A stretch of 64,000 nt of DNA, taken from contig CAWAXG010000073.1 of assembly GCA_963785755.1 (NCBI GenBank), forward strand, positions 124,001-188,000, in the 5' to 3' direction. The notes below the pieces were generated by a model. The model searched no databases. It had not been told where the DNA came from and worked only from the letters and a program-made list of their open reading frames with translations. Within the stretch, counting starts at the first letter, position 1. Each line of letters begins with the position of its first letter. Position numbers and translations under genes: made by a program. This document shows positions 8,318-17,597 of this stretch, in pieces. Source of the stretch: JACCXG01 sp963785755 (lineage in GTDB: Bacteria > Acidobacteriota > Vicinamibacteria > Vicinamibacterales > 2-12-FULL-66-21).

Positions 8318-8943
8318 ATATCATCACCATCGCCCTCGTCGACGATCATCGCGTCGTTGCACGGAGCCTGCAGGCCTATCTGGAGTCGTTCGCGGACTTG
8401 AAGGTGGTCGGGGTCGCGACGACGGGAGAGGAGCTGCTCGAGAAGCTCGATGTCTGGAAACCGCAGGTCGTGTTGCAGGACCTGCTGCTCCCCGGCGGAA
8501 TCGACGGCATCACCACGACCCGGCGCACCCTTCAGCGCGCACCCGGCGTCCGCGTCATCGCGTTGACCGCGTCACTCGACGAAGCGCGCATGATGGGGGT
8601 CCTTCGCGCCGGCGCCGTGGGTTACGTTCGCAAGGACGCGGACCCCGAAACGCTACTCGCCGCGGTGCGCGCGGTGGTTCGCGGCAAGACCTACATCGAC
8701 CCGACGATCGGCCGGCAGATCCGCGGCAGCGCGACGACAACCGACGAGCTCACTCCCCGGGAGACCGAAGTGCTTCGCCATCTCGCCCTCGGTCTCACGA
8801 ACAAGGACATCGCGGCCGCCCTCTCGGTCAGCGAAGAGACCATCAAGACGCACGTCGGGCACCTGCTGGCAAAGCTCCACGCCGAAAACCGCGCGCAGGC
8901 GATTGTCCAGGCTCTGAAGCTCGGCCTGGTCGGTCTGGAGTAG
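8314..8943 (+). CDS. NarL/LuxR family response regulator
   Basis: A 209-residue two-domain regulator. The receiver domain has the acidic pair D10-D11, the phospho-acceptor D56 (in VVLQDLLLP) and a lysine in GYVRKDADP. The C-terminal GerE/LuxR helix-turn-helix reads LTPRETEVLRHLALGLTNKD, then VSEETIKTHVGHLLAKL. The start is GTG 8314, overlapping the kinase stop (GTGA). It is phosphorylated by the upstream HisKA_3 kinase (inference from overlap and family pairing). The target genes are unknown; the next gene downstream follows a repeat-filled gap of 154 bases. Confidence 0.92.
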   Translation: MNIITIALVDDHRVVARSLQAYLESFADLKVVGVATTGEELLEKLDVWKPQVVLQDLLLPGGIDGITTTRRTLQRAPGVRVIALTASLDEARMMGVLRAGAVGYVRKDADPETLLAAVRAVVRGKTYIDPTIGRQIRGSATTTDELTPRETEVLRHLALGLTNKDIAAALSVSEETIKTHVGHLLAKLHAENRAQAIVQALKLGLVGLE

Positions 8944-8948
8944 CAGCC

Positions 8949-9087
8949 TCGGGACTCGGGACTCGGGATCTCCGTCGTGATCGGGGATCAGGGATCAGGG
9001 ATCAGGGATTGGGATCGACTGGGGATCCGGATCTGGATTCGGACCGGGGATCGGGATCGAGGATCAGGGATTCGGGATCAGGGATAC
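8949..9087 (+). repeat. GGGACTC / GGGATCA heptamer repeat array
   Basis: The whole gap between the response regulator and the next gene is built of degenerate heptamers: two GGGACTC-type units, then GGGATCA repeated three times in register, then variants such as GGGATCG. It begins 5 bases after the stop codon. No open frame or promoter is clear inside it. Confidence 0.75.
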
Positions 9088-9097
9088 TCATTCGGAC

Positions 9098-10432
9098 ATG
9101 TCAGATCGCGTGTATTGGAGCGCCCTGATCGTGGGCGCGTTGGCATCGGTGGCGGTTCTTGCCGGGGTGGCCGCTCATTGGGTGGTCTTCGGGTCGTTGG
9201 AGGGGCGCTGGGCCTATCACTACCTGTTCTCTCCGTCGGCCCACGTGTTCAGCATTGGCGCAATCGCGGCCACGGCGGCTGCGGCGGCCCTCGCGCTGCC
9301 GGCTCCACAGCCCGGAAAACATGAATGGATCCTCGTGTTGTCCTGGGTCGTGCTCGCGCTCGGCCTCCAGGCCTTCATCAGGTCGATGACCCCATTCTCG
9401 CTCGAGAGCCTCTTCGTCAGCGACGGCGCCAACTCGTTCTTTTCCGTGACCGAGCGTTACGACGCCGCGACGGTGATCAGCCAGTTCGGGCGCGTGCAAC
9501 GGGATGCCGCGATCCACGCGCAAAGCAACATGCCCGGGAAGATCCTGCTGATTCATGCGCTGCGGCGGATATCCGTCCGTCCCGATGTGCTGGCCTGGCT
9601 GGTCGTCCTGGTGTCGAACCTCGGCGGCATCCTCATGTACCTCTTCGTCCGCAGCCTCTCCGGCGATCGGACGATTGCGCTGTACGCGACCGTGCTCTAC
9701 CTGTTCGTCCCGGCAAAGCTGGTGTTCTTTCCGCTGATGAACACGGTGTCGCCGGTGCCCTTGCTGCTGTGTCTCTGCGTGTTGATGCGATGGCTCCGAA
9801 CGGGCCGGAGCTGGTATCCCGCTCTTCTCGGCGTCGCGCTGTACGGGCTCGTGCTCTTCGAGCCGCTGCCGCTCGTGATGGGGCTGCTGTTTGCCGGTCT
9901 CGCGATCCACACGATGGCAAACGGCGCCGTGCCCTGGTCGCGCTTCATCCTGCAGACCGCCCTGATGCTCATCGCCGTCGTCGTCACGGCTGAAACCGTT
10001 CAATGGCTCACCGGATTCAACATGGTCTCGACCTTCCGGCGCATCGGCGGCCATGCGGCGGACTTCAACGCTGGCGAGGGACGCCGCTACGCCATCGCGA
10101 TCTGGGCCAACCTCATTGAGTTCGTGCTCAGTGTGGGTTTGTGCCAGGCTGTCCTCTTCGCCGCGGCGCTCGCTTTCGGCGCCATCGATCGCGAGCCGGG
10201 ACAGGGCCGGCTTCATCACCCGCTGGCAGTGCTGTGCGTGAGCCTGCTGGCGATCCTGCTGGTCACGGATTTGATCGGTATCAACCGCGGCGAAGTGACG
10301 CGCTTGTGGATCTTTCTCGCGTGTCTCTTTCAGATTCCCGCGGCCTGGATCTGCGCGCGGCTACGACGGCCGGCCGTGGCGATAGCCATCGTCGTCGCCA
10401 CCTCGATCGTCCACGCCACGCTCGGGTACTAG
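9098..10432 (+). CDS. Polytopic membrane protein, GT-C glycosyltransferase-like
   Basis: A 444-residue protein with about 10-12 predicted transmembrane helices spread over its length and a periplasmic stretch after helix 3. A segment reading MPGKILLIHALRRI, the FPLMNTVSPVPLLL helix pair and the overall plan recall dolichyl-phosphate-mannose mannosyltransferase-like (GT-C) proteins. The first loop lacks a clear catalytic DE motif, so the assignment is tentative. No ribosome-binding site stands out before ATG 9098, which lies right after the heptamer array. It could be an unrelated integral membrane protein of unknown role. Confidence 0.6.
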   Translation: MSDRVYWSALIVGALASVAVLAGVAAHWVVFGSLEGRWAYHYLFSPSAHVFSIGAIAATAAAAALALPAPQPGKHEWILVLSWVVLALGLQAFIRSMTPFSLESLFVSDGANSFFSVTERYDAATVISQFGRVQRDAAIHAQSNMPGKILLIHALRRISVRPDVLAWLVVLVSNLGGILMYLFVRSLSGDRTIALYATVLYLFVPAKLVFFPLMNTVSPVPLLLCLCVLMRWLRTGRSWYPALLGVALYGLVLFEPLPLVMGLLFAGLAIHTMANGAVPWSRFILQTALMLIAVVVTAETVQWLTGFNMVSTFRRIGGHAADFNAGEGRRYAIAIWANLIEFVLSVGLCQAVLFAAALAFGAIDREPGQGRLHHPLAVLCVSLLAILLVTDLIGINRGEVTRLWIFLACLFQIPAAWICARLRRPAVAIAIVVATSIVHATLGY

Positions 10433-10462
10433 CGTCGTAGGGTTTGTCGTGCCGTGACAGCA

Positions 10463-10500
10463 GGGACTGGGGCTCGGCCGAATCCCGAGCCCCCAGTCCC
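10463..10500. repeat. Inverted GGGACTG repeat forming a hairpin
   Basis: GGGACTGGGGCTCGG is followed after 6 bases by its near-perfect complement, ending CCCCCAGTCCC. It is made of the same GGGACTN unit as the arrays at 8.95 and 11.1 kb, arranged head to head, 30 bases after the preceding stop codon. It could serve as a terminator. Confidence 0.6.
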
Positions 10501-10505
10501 GGTTC

Positions 10506-10574
10506 TTAGAACTGGAACCTTGCGACGATCTGCCCGCTCCGGGGCAGGCCGGTCGGCGTCGCCGTCGGAATGTC
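10506..10574 (-). pseudogene. C-terminal remnant of an Oar-like TonB-dependent receptor
   Basis: On the minus strand, 23 codons ending in TAA at 10508-10506 read DIPTATPTGLPRSGQIVARF plus QF. This is the usual final beta-strand of Acidobacterial Oar-like receptors, ending in an aromatic residue. Nothing else of the receptor remains: the sequence passes directly into a kinase remnant on the other strand, so a deletion joined the two. Confidence 0.6.
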
Positions 10575-10936
10575 ATGATAACGGCATCGAGATAAACGTC
10601 GACGTCTCCGGCACGCCGGCCCCGCTGGACGGTGAAAAGGAGCGCAACGTCATTCTCTTCATTCGCGAAGCCCTGCAGAATGCCATCCGCCACGCGGCGG
10701 CCGAGCGCCTGTCGATATCGCTCCGGTTCGATACTGGCCGGCTGAACGTCGCGGTCGAAGACAATGGTCTGGGCTTCGATTGTTCCCTGGAGCGGCTGGA
10801 GCAGTCGCAGCACTACGGACTTCTCGGCATGCGCGAACGTGTCGAACGAATGGGCGGCGAGTTCCACCTGACCAGCGCGCACGGGGCAGGAACGACCGTG
10901 CGCCTGCAGATCCCGATCGGCCGAGCGCGCCTCTGA
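10575..10936 (+). pseudogene. Histidine kinase C-terminal (HATPase) remnant
   Basis: About 120 residues of a HATPase_c domain remain: N-box FIREALQNAIRHAAAERL, G1 box VEDNGLGFDCS and G2 region HYGLLGMRERVERMGG. The sensor and phospho-acceptor parts are missing. A GTG at 10454 opens the frame, but the residues between it and 10575 are repeat and receptor sequence read in another frame. No response regulator follows. It is probably a leftover of a NarX-type kinase. Confidence 0.7.
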
Positions 10937-10947
10937 CTCTTTTCAGT

Positions 10948-11040
10948 TGTCGTGATCGGTGATCGGGGATCGGGGATCATCGCGGCAGTGGCTTCCCGAG
11001 CGTGTCTTGATCCCCGATCCACCGATCACCGATCACGACA
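10948..11040. repeat. 93-base inverted repeat built of GATCGG units
   Basis: Perfect 19-bp arms (10948-10966 and 11022-11040, TGTCGTGATCGGTGATCGG and its complement) enclose 55 bases that continue the symmetry with GATCGGGGATC on the left and GATCCCCGATC on the right. It starts 12 bases after the kinase remnant. The unit is related to the GGGATCG heptamers at 8.95 kb. Confidence 0.75.
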
Positions 11041-11086
11041 CATAAACAAGAAGGTGGCGGTCCAGGCGAAGCCAGCCGCCCACCAC

Positions 11087-11116
11087 CCCGAGTCCCCAGT
11101 CCCGAGTCCCTAGTCC
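11087..11116 (-). repeat. Short GGGACTC heptamer array
   Basis: On the minus strand the run reads as consecutive GGGACTN units (complement GAGTCCC, AGTCCC). It ends 9 bases from the stop codon of the ADOP gene at 11125. Between 11041 and 11086 there is nothing recognisable. Confidence 0.65.
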
Positions 11117-11124
11117 CGTTCTTT

Positions 11125-13787
11125 CTACTCCGTCCGCAACGCAATGAGCGGATCCACTCGCGTGGCGCGGCGGGCGGGAAAGAACGCGGCGGCCATCGCG
11201 ATCGCCGCGAACAGAATCGCGACCGTGGCGAACGTCGCCGGATCGAGCGCGGAGAGTCCGAAGAGGAGCTGGTCGAGATACCGCGTGAGCGCCGCGGCGC
11301 CCCCGAGTCCGAGCAGCAGGCCGGCGACGGTCACCGCCAGGCTCTGCCCCATCACGAGCGTCATGACCTGACGGCGACCCGCGCCGAGAGCCACGCGGAT
11401 GCCGATCTCACGCGTGCGCTGCGCGACCGAGTACGTCATGACGCCGTAGATGCCGATGGCGGCGAGGGCAACCGCCACGCAGGCGAACACTCCGAGCAGC
11501 ACCGCGTAGAGACGCGGCCGCCCGAGCGAGCTCGCGACGAGCTGCTGCATCGGCGCGATGTTCTCGAGCATCACCTGCTGATCGACCTGAGTGACGATCG
11601 CTCGAACGCTCGACGCAAGAGCACTGGGGTCGCCGTCCGCGCGGAGGCCGAAGTACAGCCCGACGCCAACCGGTGCCTCATCGGCCGGCACCTGCCGGTA
11701 GTCGATGAAGATCTGCGGATCGGCGGCCTGCTCCAGGCTGGCCTGGCGAACGTCTTCGACAATGCCGACGACTTCCCACGGATCGGGCCCGAGCGCATAG
11801 AACTGCTTGCCCGATCGGGTTCTCGCCGAGGAAGCCGCTGCGCGCCAGGGTCCGGTTGATCAGCATCACCTGCGGCGCCCCCGCACGATCGCCGTCGGCG
11901 AACGAACGTCCCGCGATAATCGGAATGCCCATCGCCCGCAGGAATTCCCGGCTGACGAGCCGCGTGTCAGGCATGTCCGGCGGGATCGAACCTGGCGCAG
12001 GGAGTCGCTTCATCATGGCTGGCGCGGTCCCGAGTTGAACGAATCGCATCGCGACGCGGGTCATGGGCAGGGTCTCGGCGTATCCCACGGCGTGCACACC
12101 TGGCAGCGATTGCAGCCGCTCGACGCTGTTCTGCGCGATCCGTCGGAGCTCCTCATCGGGCCGCGCCGGAGGAAGCGCGATTTGGAACGTCAGGACACCG
12201 CGAGGGTCGAAGCCGGCGTTGACGTTCGAGAGCTTGAAGAAGCTGTGAATCAGGAGCGCACCGCCTATGAACAGCATCGTCGCCATCGCGATCTCCGCGA
12301 CGACCAGAACACCAAGCGTCCGGTGGCGCCGGAAAGGATTGAAGCCGGAAATGATGGCCGATGCTCCGAGACGGAGCGCGTCGATCGGCTGCGATCGCGA
12401 CTGGCGAATTGCCGGGATCAGGCCGAACATCATCCCCGTCAGAATCGAGATGATCACGGTAAAGGCGAGCACGGACAGATCCAGCGAAACCTCGTCGAGC
12501 CGGGGGATGCCGATGCCGCCGGGGAGATCGCGGCGCGGCAGCGACGCGGCGAGCGAACGCAGCAGCCGTACGCCTCCGAGCGCCAGGCCGATGCCGAAAG
12601 CCGCCGCCCATGATGCCGAGCAGCATGCTTTCGGTGAGCGCCTGACGGACCACTCGGCCCCGTCCGGCGCCAAGTGCCAGACGGACGGCCGTTTCCCGGT
12701 GCCGCGCGGCGCTGCGGGCAAGAAGCAGGCTGGCGACGTTCACGCACGCAATCAGCAACACCAGGCCGACTGCGCCGGTCAGCATGAGCAGCGCCGGCTT
12801 CACCGGCGCGACCAGCTAGATCCTTCAGCGGAACGATCTCGAACCGGGTAGAGGAGGCATCAGGCGGCCGGATGCGGGGCACCAGCGCGCCGATTTCCTC
12901 AGCGGCAGCGGCGATCGAGATGCCATCCTTCAACCGCGCGGTCAAGGGAAAACGCTGCCGCATCATCGGGCCGGCCGTGGTGAAGGGAATCCAGAATTCG
13001 TCGCGCGGATCCGGCAGCGCCCGAGCCGAATCGAGCACGCCGACGACGGTGTGTGCCCGGCCATCCAGATCGACGGTCTGGCCGAGGATGTCCGGATTGC
13101 TGCTAAAGTAACGCTGCCAGGTCGCTCGGCTCAGGATGACGACAGGCTCGGCGCCGGGCGCGTCTTCGTGCGAATCGAACAGCCGGCCCGACCAGCGGCC
13201 GGATAGCTGTCATCGAGAGCAGATCGGGCGACACTCGAGAGCCGACCAGGCGGATCGGCTCATCACGATTCGTCACCGTTCTGATCGTGGGGATGGACAT
13301 CCCGACGTGTGAGAGCGACGTCGCTCGAGAGCGGAACTCGGCGATATCCGACAACGCCAGCGGCGACGTGCGGCGTGGCTGCGCTCGAACCATTCGCTGG
13401 TGCCACGTGTTCGACGATTCGTCACGACGCGGTCGGAACCGGCAAACGGCAGCGGCCTGACCAGCACCCCCAGGACGACGGTGAAGATGGCGGTGTTGGC
13501 GCCGATCCCCAGCGCCAGCGTCAGGATCGCGACCGCGGCGAACCCTGGTTGACGCCGCAGGGTCCGGATCGCGTAGCGCAGGTCCTGTCTGCACTGATCG
13601 ACCCAGGGCCGGACCCACACGGCGCGGGCGTCCTCGCGTATTCGCGTGACGTTCCCGAATGCACGCTGTGCGGCGTAGTGCGCTTCCTCCGGCGAAGCGC
13701 CTTCACTCAGACGCTCTTCCGCCTCGAGCTCCAGGTGCGCGCGAATTTCCTTTTGCAGGTCGCGTCGTCGTGATCTGTTGGCGGCAT
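11125..13787 (-). pseudogene. ADOP-type permease, multiply frameshifted
   Basis: Pieces of one ADOP permease lie collinearly in alternating frames: the N-terminal tag DLQKEIRAHLELEAEERL and the first helix (about 13770-13450), periplasmic parts (13400-12830), the first FtsX region LIACVNVASLLLARSAARHR (about 12750), the middle domain (12700-11800) and an intact C terminus ending RRATRVDPLIALRTE. At least five to seven frame changes are needed. All can be explained by one-base insertions, and I see no in-frame stops once frames are joined, so assembly error is as likely as decay. The start near 13787 is uncertain. It follows a second ADOP gene and a PadR gene in the same direction. Confidence 0.8.
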
Positions 13788-13837
13788 GATGTTCCTCGCG
13801 TGCTGGGCCTGGCTGATTGAGTCGGCGTGCACGGGAA

Positions 13838-16452
13838 TTACTCGTGTCTCAATGCGGCGAGCGGATCGAGGCGAAGCGCTCGCAACGCGGGCACGAGCGC
13901 GGCGAGATGCGGCAGTCAGGCCGAGAACGATCAGCGCGATCGCCGGGATGTCAGATCGTTGCGGCGGGCAGATAGAACGGCTCACCCTCGAGCACTCGTC
14001 CGATGGACACGCCGGCCGCCGTCCCGAGTGCCATGCCCAGACCGACCGGGATCGCGAGGTGCCGCAGCAGCAGCACGACGATCGACACGCTGTTGGCGCC
14101 GAGCGCGCGCCTGATGCCAATCTCGTGCATCCTCATTGTCGAGGCATAGGCAACGAGTCCGAATATCCCGAAGCATGCGAGTCCCAGAGCAAGCAGTCCG
14201 GTCGCGCTCGCTATGAGACTGGCCACTCGCCTCCCCTGCACTCTCGCGTCGAATTGTGCGGTCGGCAGCCATGTGCGAGGCAGGACACGAGGATCGGCCA
14301 GGCGGGCAGCGTCGCGCATCGGCGCGAGGAGGCGCTGAGGATCGGTGCGCGCGCTGGCGAGAAGCACCAGACCGCCAGATCGATCCTGGTTCACCGGCAG
14401 ATACAGTTCCGCGACGTTGGTCGCCGCGACGTGCACCAGGGCCGCGTCCGCCGCGACGCCGACGATCGTTCGCTCCGGGTTCGACCGGGGAAAACCCTTT
14501 CCTACGGCGTCGGCCGATCCGTACATCTCGACGGCAAGCCGCCGGCTCACGATCACCGCGGTACGCGGGTCGTCGGCCGCATTGAAGTTCCGGCCGGCGA
14601 GAATGGGAATCCGCAGCAGCGGGAAGAACTCAGGCTCGACGGCTCGTGTTCGTAATCGACAGTCGCGGCGCGTCGTTGTACACGGACCGATTGGCGCTGC
14701 CGGCGAGCGGTGCATGTGACGCGAGCGCGAGATGCTCCACGTCTGGCAGCGCCTGGAGGGTGCGCTTCACCTCGCGCCAGTACGCGCCTGCCGATTCGTC
14801 GGCAATGCCGTAGCGGGACAGCGACGGCTCGACGGCCGCGACCTGCCTGAACTCGAATCCGAGATCGGCATTGACGACGCGCTGGAAGCCACGCAGCGTG
14901 GAGCCGGCCACGACCAGCAGAACGCAACAGCCGGTGACCTGTGAGCCGATCGAGAAGAGCCGGAAGCGTGTCCGCGAGAGGCGGCTCGACGCTTGATGTC
15001 CGCCATCTTTCATCGCGGCGACGAGGTCGCGGCGGCTGACCATCCACGCCGGAACGAAGCCGATCGCGACGGTTGCAGTCAGCGCAATGGCACAGGCCGC
15101 GCCCGCGACGCGCCAGTCCGGCGAAAAGCGAACGTACGACGGCATGTCGATCTGCACGGCCAGCAGCCGCGCGCACCACTGGCCGAACAGCAGTCCGCCG
15201 AGTGTGCCGGCGACCGTGATGACCGCGCTTTCGACGAGCTGCTGCCGCAGAACACGCCATCGCGTCGCCCCGAGAGCCGCACGCACGCTGAACTCACGAA
15301 GGCGGCTGACGGCCTGCGACAGGATCAAGTTGCTGAGATTGGCGCATGCCACCACGAAGACGAGCAGCATCAGTCCGCCAACGAGAACCACCATCGTCCG
15401 GAGCTTGTCGCGGTCGCGCTGAGTACGGAACCCGTCGCGCCCGGGAGACGGAATCAGGGCCTCGTCCGGTTCGAAGTCGTGCGGGCGGAGACGCCCGAGC
15501 TCGCGCAGCGTTCCCTGCAGTCCGTCTCGAGCCGCCGCCCCGGTGATCCCTGGCGCCAGGCGGCCGTACAGCTGTGTGCTGTGAGCCGACCAGTCATCTT
15601 TGAAGGTCGACCCCGAGTTGAAGTAGTCGATTTGATTGATCAGCAGCCATACCTCGGTATCGCTGAGCCGGAGGCCCGTGAATCCTTCCGGCGCGACGCC
15701 GATGACGGTGGCCGGACGATCGTTGATGCGTACGGCCCGACCGGCAACCGGCTCGCTCGTGGAGCCGCGTCCGCCAGAAATCGTGACTGACGATGACGGC
15801 TGGATCGGCGCCGGGGGCTTCGTCGATTGCGTTGCTGAAGACGCGGCCGTAGAGCCGCACGGTGGCCGAGCTCCGAAAACCAGTTGGCCGACACATACAG
15901 CGCATCGACCCGATCGTTCGGATCGTCCGCCCAGACCACGTCGGTCGCCGACGAGGTCAGAACGGCGGACAGCACGGTGTTGTGCTGCCGAATGAACTGG
16001 GTTGCCGGATACGGGATGCCATTGGAGCTGAATCGCCGGCTGACGCGATCGAACCGCACCAGGGTGTCGAGGTCGGCCACCGGCAGCGGCCGGAGGACCA
16101 TGACGTTCAGCAAGTGAAAGAACGTCAGATTCAGACCAATGCCAGCGACGAGGATGAGGACGGCCGACACCGCAAATCCGGGCATGCGTGTCAGCCGCCG
16201 GGCAGCATAGCGGAGGTCCTGCCCCATGTGATCCAGCCACGGTGCGATCCAGACGGCGCGAGCGTCTTCCCGGATCAGCGTGACGTTGCCGAAAGCACGG
16301 CGTGCCGCATGGTGTGCCTCAGCGGGCGGCTCGCCGTCGGCGATCCGCTCTTCGGCCTCGAGCTCGAGATGGGCGCGAATCTCCCGCGCGAGCGGGTCGT
16401 CGTCTGTCCTCGCGGGCGGCCTGTGCCTGCTGCTGTGGCTATCTTGCGGCAT
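13838..16452 (-). pseudogene. ADOP-type permease, frameshifted, following a PadR gene
   Basis: The frame from ATG 16452 gives the ADOP tag (DDDPLAREIRAHLELEAEER), then EEARRAARRAF-like and the first helix. It changes frame near 15870, 15750, 14650, 13950 and 13900, and ends in LVPALRALRLDPLAALRHE with a TAA at 13838-13840. Every change fits a one-base insertion. The middle contains FVVACANLSNLILSQAVSRL, the FtsX loop typical of the family. With the PadR gene at 16553-16891 upstream and another ADOP gene 50 bases downstream, this is a PadR-ADOP-ADOP operon. Function as for other orphan MacB-like permeases: unknown substrate, no ATPase nearby. Confidence 0.82.
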
Positions 16453-16552
16453 GCGTGATCCGCGCCATCTTGCGATTGACCTGCGCGCCACGATCTTGCG
16501 CGCCAAGACTCGGCGGACTCGCCGTGCTTTCGAGGCTGGCAGGCGCAACTCA

Positions 16553-16891
16553 CTACGCCGGCCGCAGCATGCGGGCCATCGCCCGCGCGATCTGCTTCCA
16601 CCGTGACTCTTCGACCCTCAGCTGTTCGCGGCCGGCAGCCGTCAGCCTGTAGAACTTCATGTCGCGTCCGCGCGCATCCGCTTCCCAATTGGCGGCGATC
16701 AGCCCGTCGCGCTCGAGGCGCTGCAGCGCCGGATAGAGCGAGCCATGCTCGACCTGGAGAACGTCCTCAGAGGTCTGCCGGATGTGCTTGGAGATTCCGT
16801 GTCCGTGACGGGGGCCAAGCAACAGGGTTCTGAGGATCAGCAGGTCGAGGGTGCCGGGCAGGATGGCGGCGCGAGAACGGCCGGGTGACAT
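16553..16891 (-). CDS. PadR family transcriptional regulator
   Basis: A 112-residue PadR protein with LPGTLDLLILRTLLLGPRHG, the hallmark EHGSLYPALQRLERDGLI and a wing KFYRLTAAGREQLRVEE. ATG 16891 is chosen because it lies inside a 7-bp-arm palindrome that must be the regulator's operator, and the homologous proteins begin a few residues before LPGTLDL. It heads the operon of two ADOP permeases (gap about 100 bases). It is divergent from the OmpH-like gene. Confidence 0.92.
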   Translation of the reverse strand: MSPGRSRAAILPGTLDLLILRTLLLGPRHGHGISKHIRQTSEDVLQVEHGSLYPALQRLERDGLIAANWEADARGRDMKFYRLTAAGREQLRVEESRWKQIARAMARMLRPA

Positions 16892-16908
16892 GGTAGACAA
16901 ACTACCAT
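16890..16908. promoter_or_regulatory. PadR operator over the padR start codon
   Basis: ATGGTAG-N5-CTACCAT is a perfect 7-bp inverted repeat at 16890-16908; its left arm contains the complement of the padR ATG. The half-site GGTAG recurs at the other two padR promoters in this window. Binding would block the start region of padR and could affect the divergent gene. Confidence 0.65.
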
Positions 16909-16991
16909 CCGATCTCTCGCGGGCACAAGCAAAAATGCGTGTCCGCCAAGAATCGCTTCCGCCGCGTCTAAACGCCGGAGGAGGATTCGTC

Positions 16992-17552
16992 ATGATGCGA
17001 TCCGTCAGGTCAGGTGCCCTCGCCAGCGTGCTGTTCGTCGCGGCCAGCAGCGTCGCCGCGGCGCAAACGCCCGCCGCTCCGCAGCCCAGAGCGGCGTTCC
17101 CGGAAAGCGCGAAGATCGCGTTCGTCAATCTTCAGTACGTGTTCTCGACCTCACGTGACGGCAAGGCGGCGGCGACCGAGCTGCAGGCCCTTCAAACCAA
17201 GAAGAACGCCGACATCACGGCCAAGACGAAGGAAGTGCAGGCCCTCGAACAGAAGCTGATGGACGGCGCCGCGCTGCTCAATGCGGAAGCCCGCGGCCGC
17301 CTCGAGCGCGACGTGGCCCGCGCGAAGGTCGATTTCGAGCGTCTCGTTCAGGATTCAGAGGCCGAAGTGCAGGACAGGCAGCAGCAGTTCCAGCGCGCCT
17401 TTTCGCGAAAGCTGTTTCCGGCGATCGGCGAAGTCGCGAAGGCAAGAAGCCTGTGGGCCGTGTTCAGCATCGGCGAACAGAACCTCCTCTGGCATCAGGA
17501 GGCGCTCGACATCTCCGACGAGATCGTTACCCGCATCGACGGGGTGCGTTAA
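16992..17552 (+). CDS. OmpH/Skp family periplasmic chaperone-like protein
   Basis: A 186-residue protein with a signal peptide (about 1-25, cleavage near AAAQ) and the OmpH motif KIAFVNLQYVFSTSRDGKAA, followed by a long coiled coil (about 60-140) rich in Lys, Glu, Gln and Ala. Skp-type proteins form trimeric periplasmic chaperones for outer-membrane proteins. The start ATG 16992 follows GGAGGAGG by a suitable distance; longer frames would run through the padR operator. The neighbourhood does not contain bamA or lpxD, the usual partners, so this is probably a paralogue. A perfect 10-bp hairpin follows the stop. Confidence 0.85.
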   Translation: MMRSVRSGALASVLFVAASSVAAAQTPAAPQPRAAFPESAKIAFVNLQYVFSTSRDGKAAATELQALQTKKNADITAKTKEVQALEQKLMDGAALLNAEARGRLERDVARAKVDFERLVQDSEAEVQDRQQQFQRAFSRKLFPAIGEVAKARSLWAVFSIGEQNLLWHQEALDISDEIVTRIDGVR

Positions 17553-17556
17553 CGAG

Positions 17557-17592
17557 AAGTGGCAAGTACCATTTCCGCGCTGCTTGCCACTT
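17557..17592. terminator. Hairpin between convergent genes
   Basis: Perfect 10-bp arms AAGTGGCAAG (17557-17566) and CTTGCCACTT (17583-17592) with a 16-base loop sit between the stops of the OmpH-like gene (17552) and the FKBP gene (17598). It is likely a shared terminator; no T-run is present. Confidence 0.55.
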
Positions 17593-17597
17593 GTGCT

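Noticed and set aside
10454..10574. N-terminal part of a functional small kinase starting at GTG 10454
   Set aside because: This stretch is a GGGACTG hairpin plus a receptor tail on the other strand; its translation has no kinase features.
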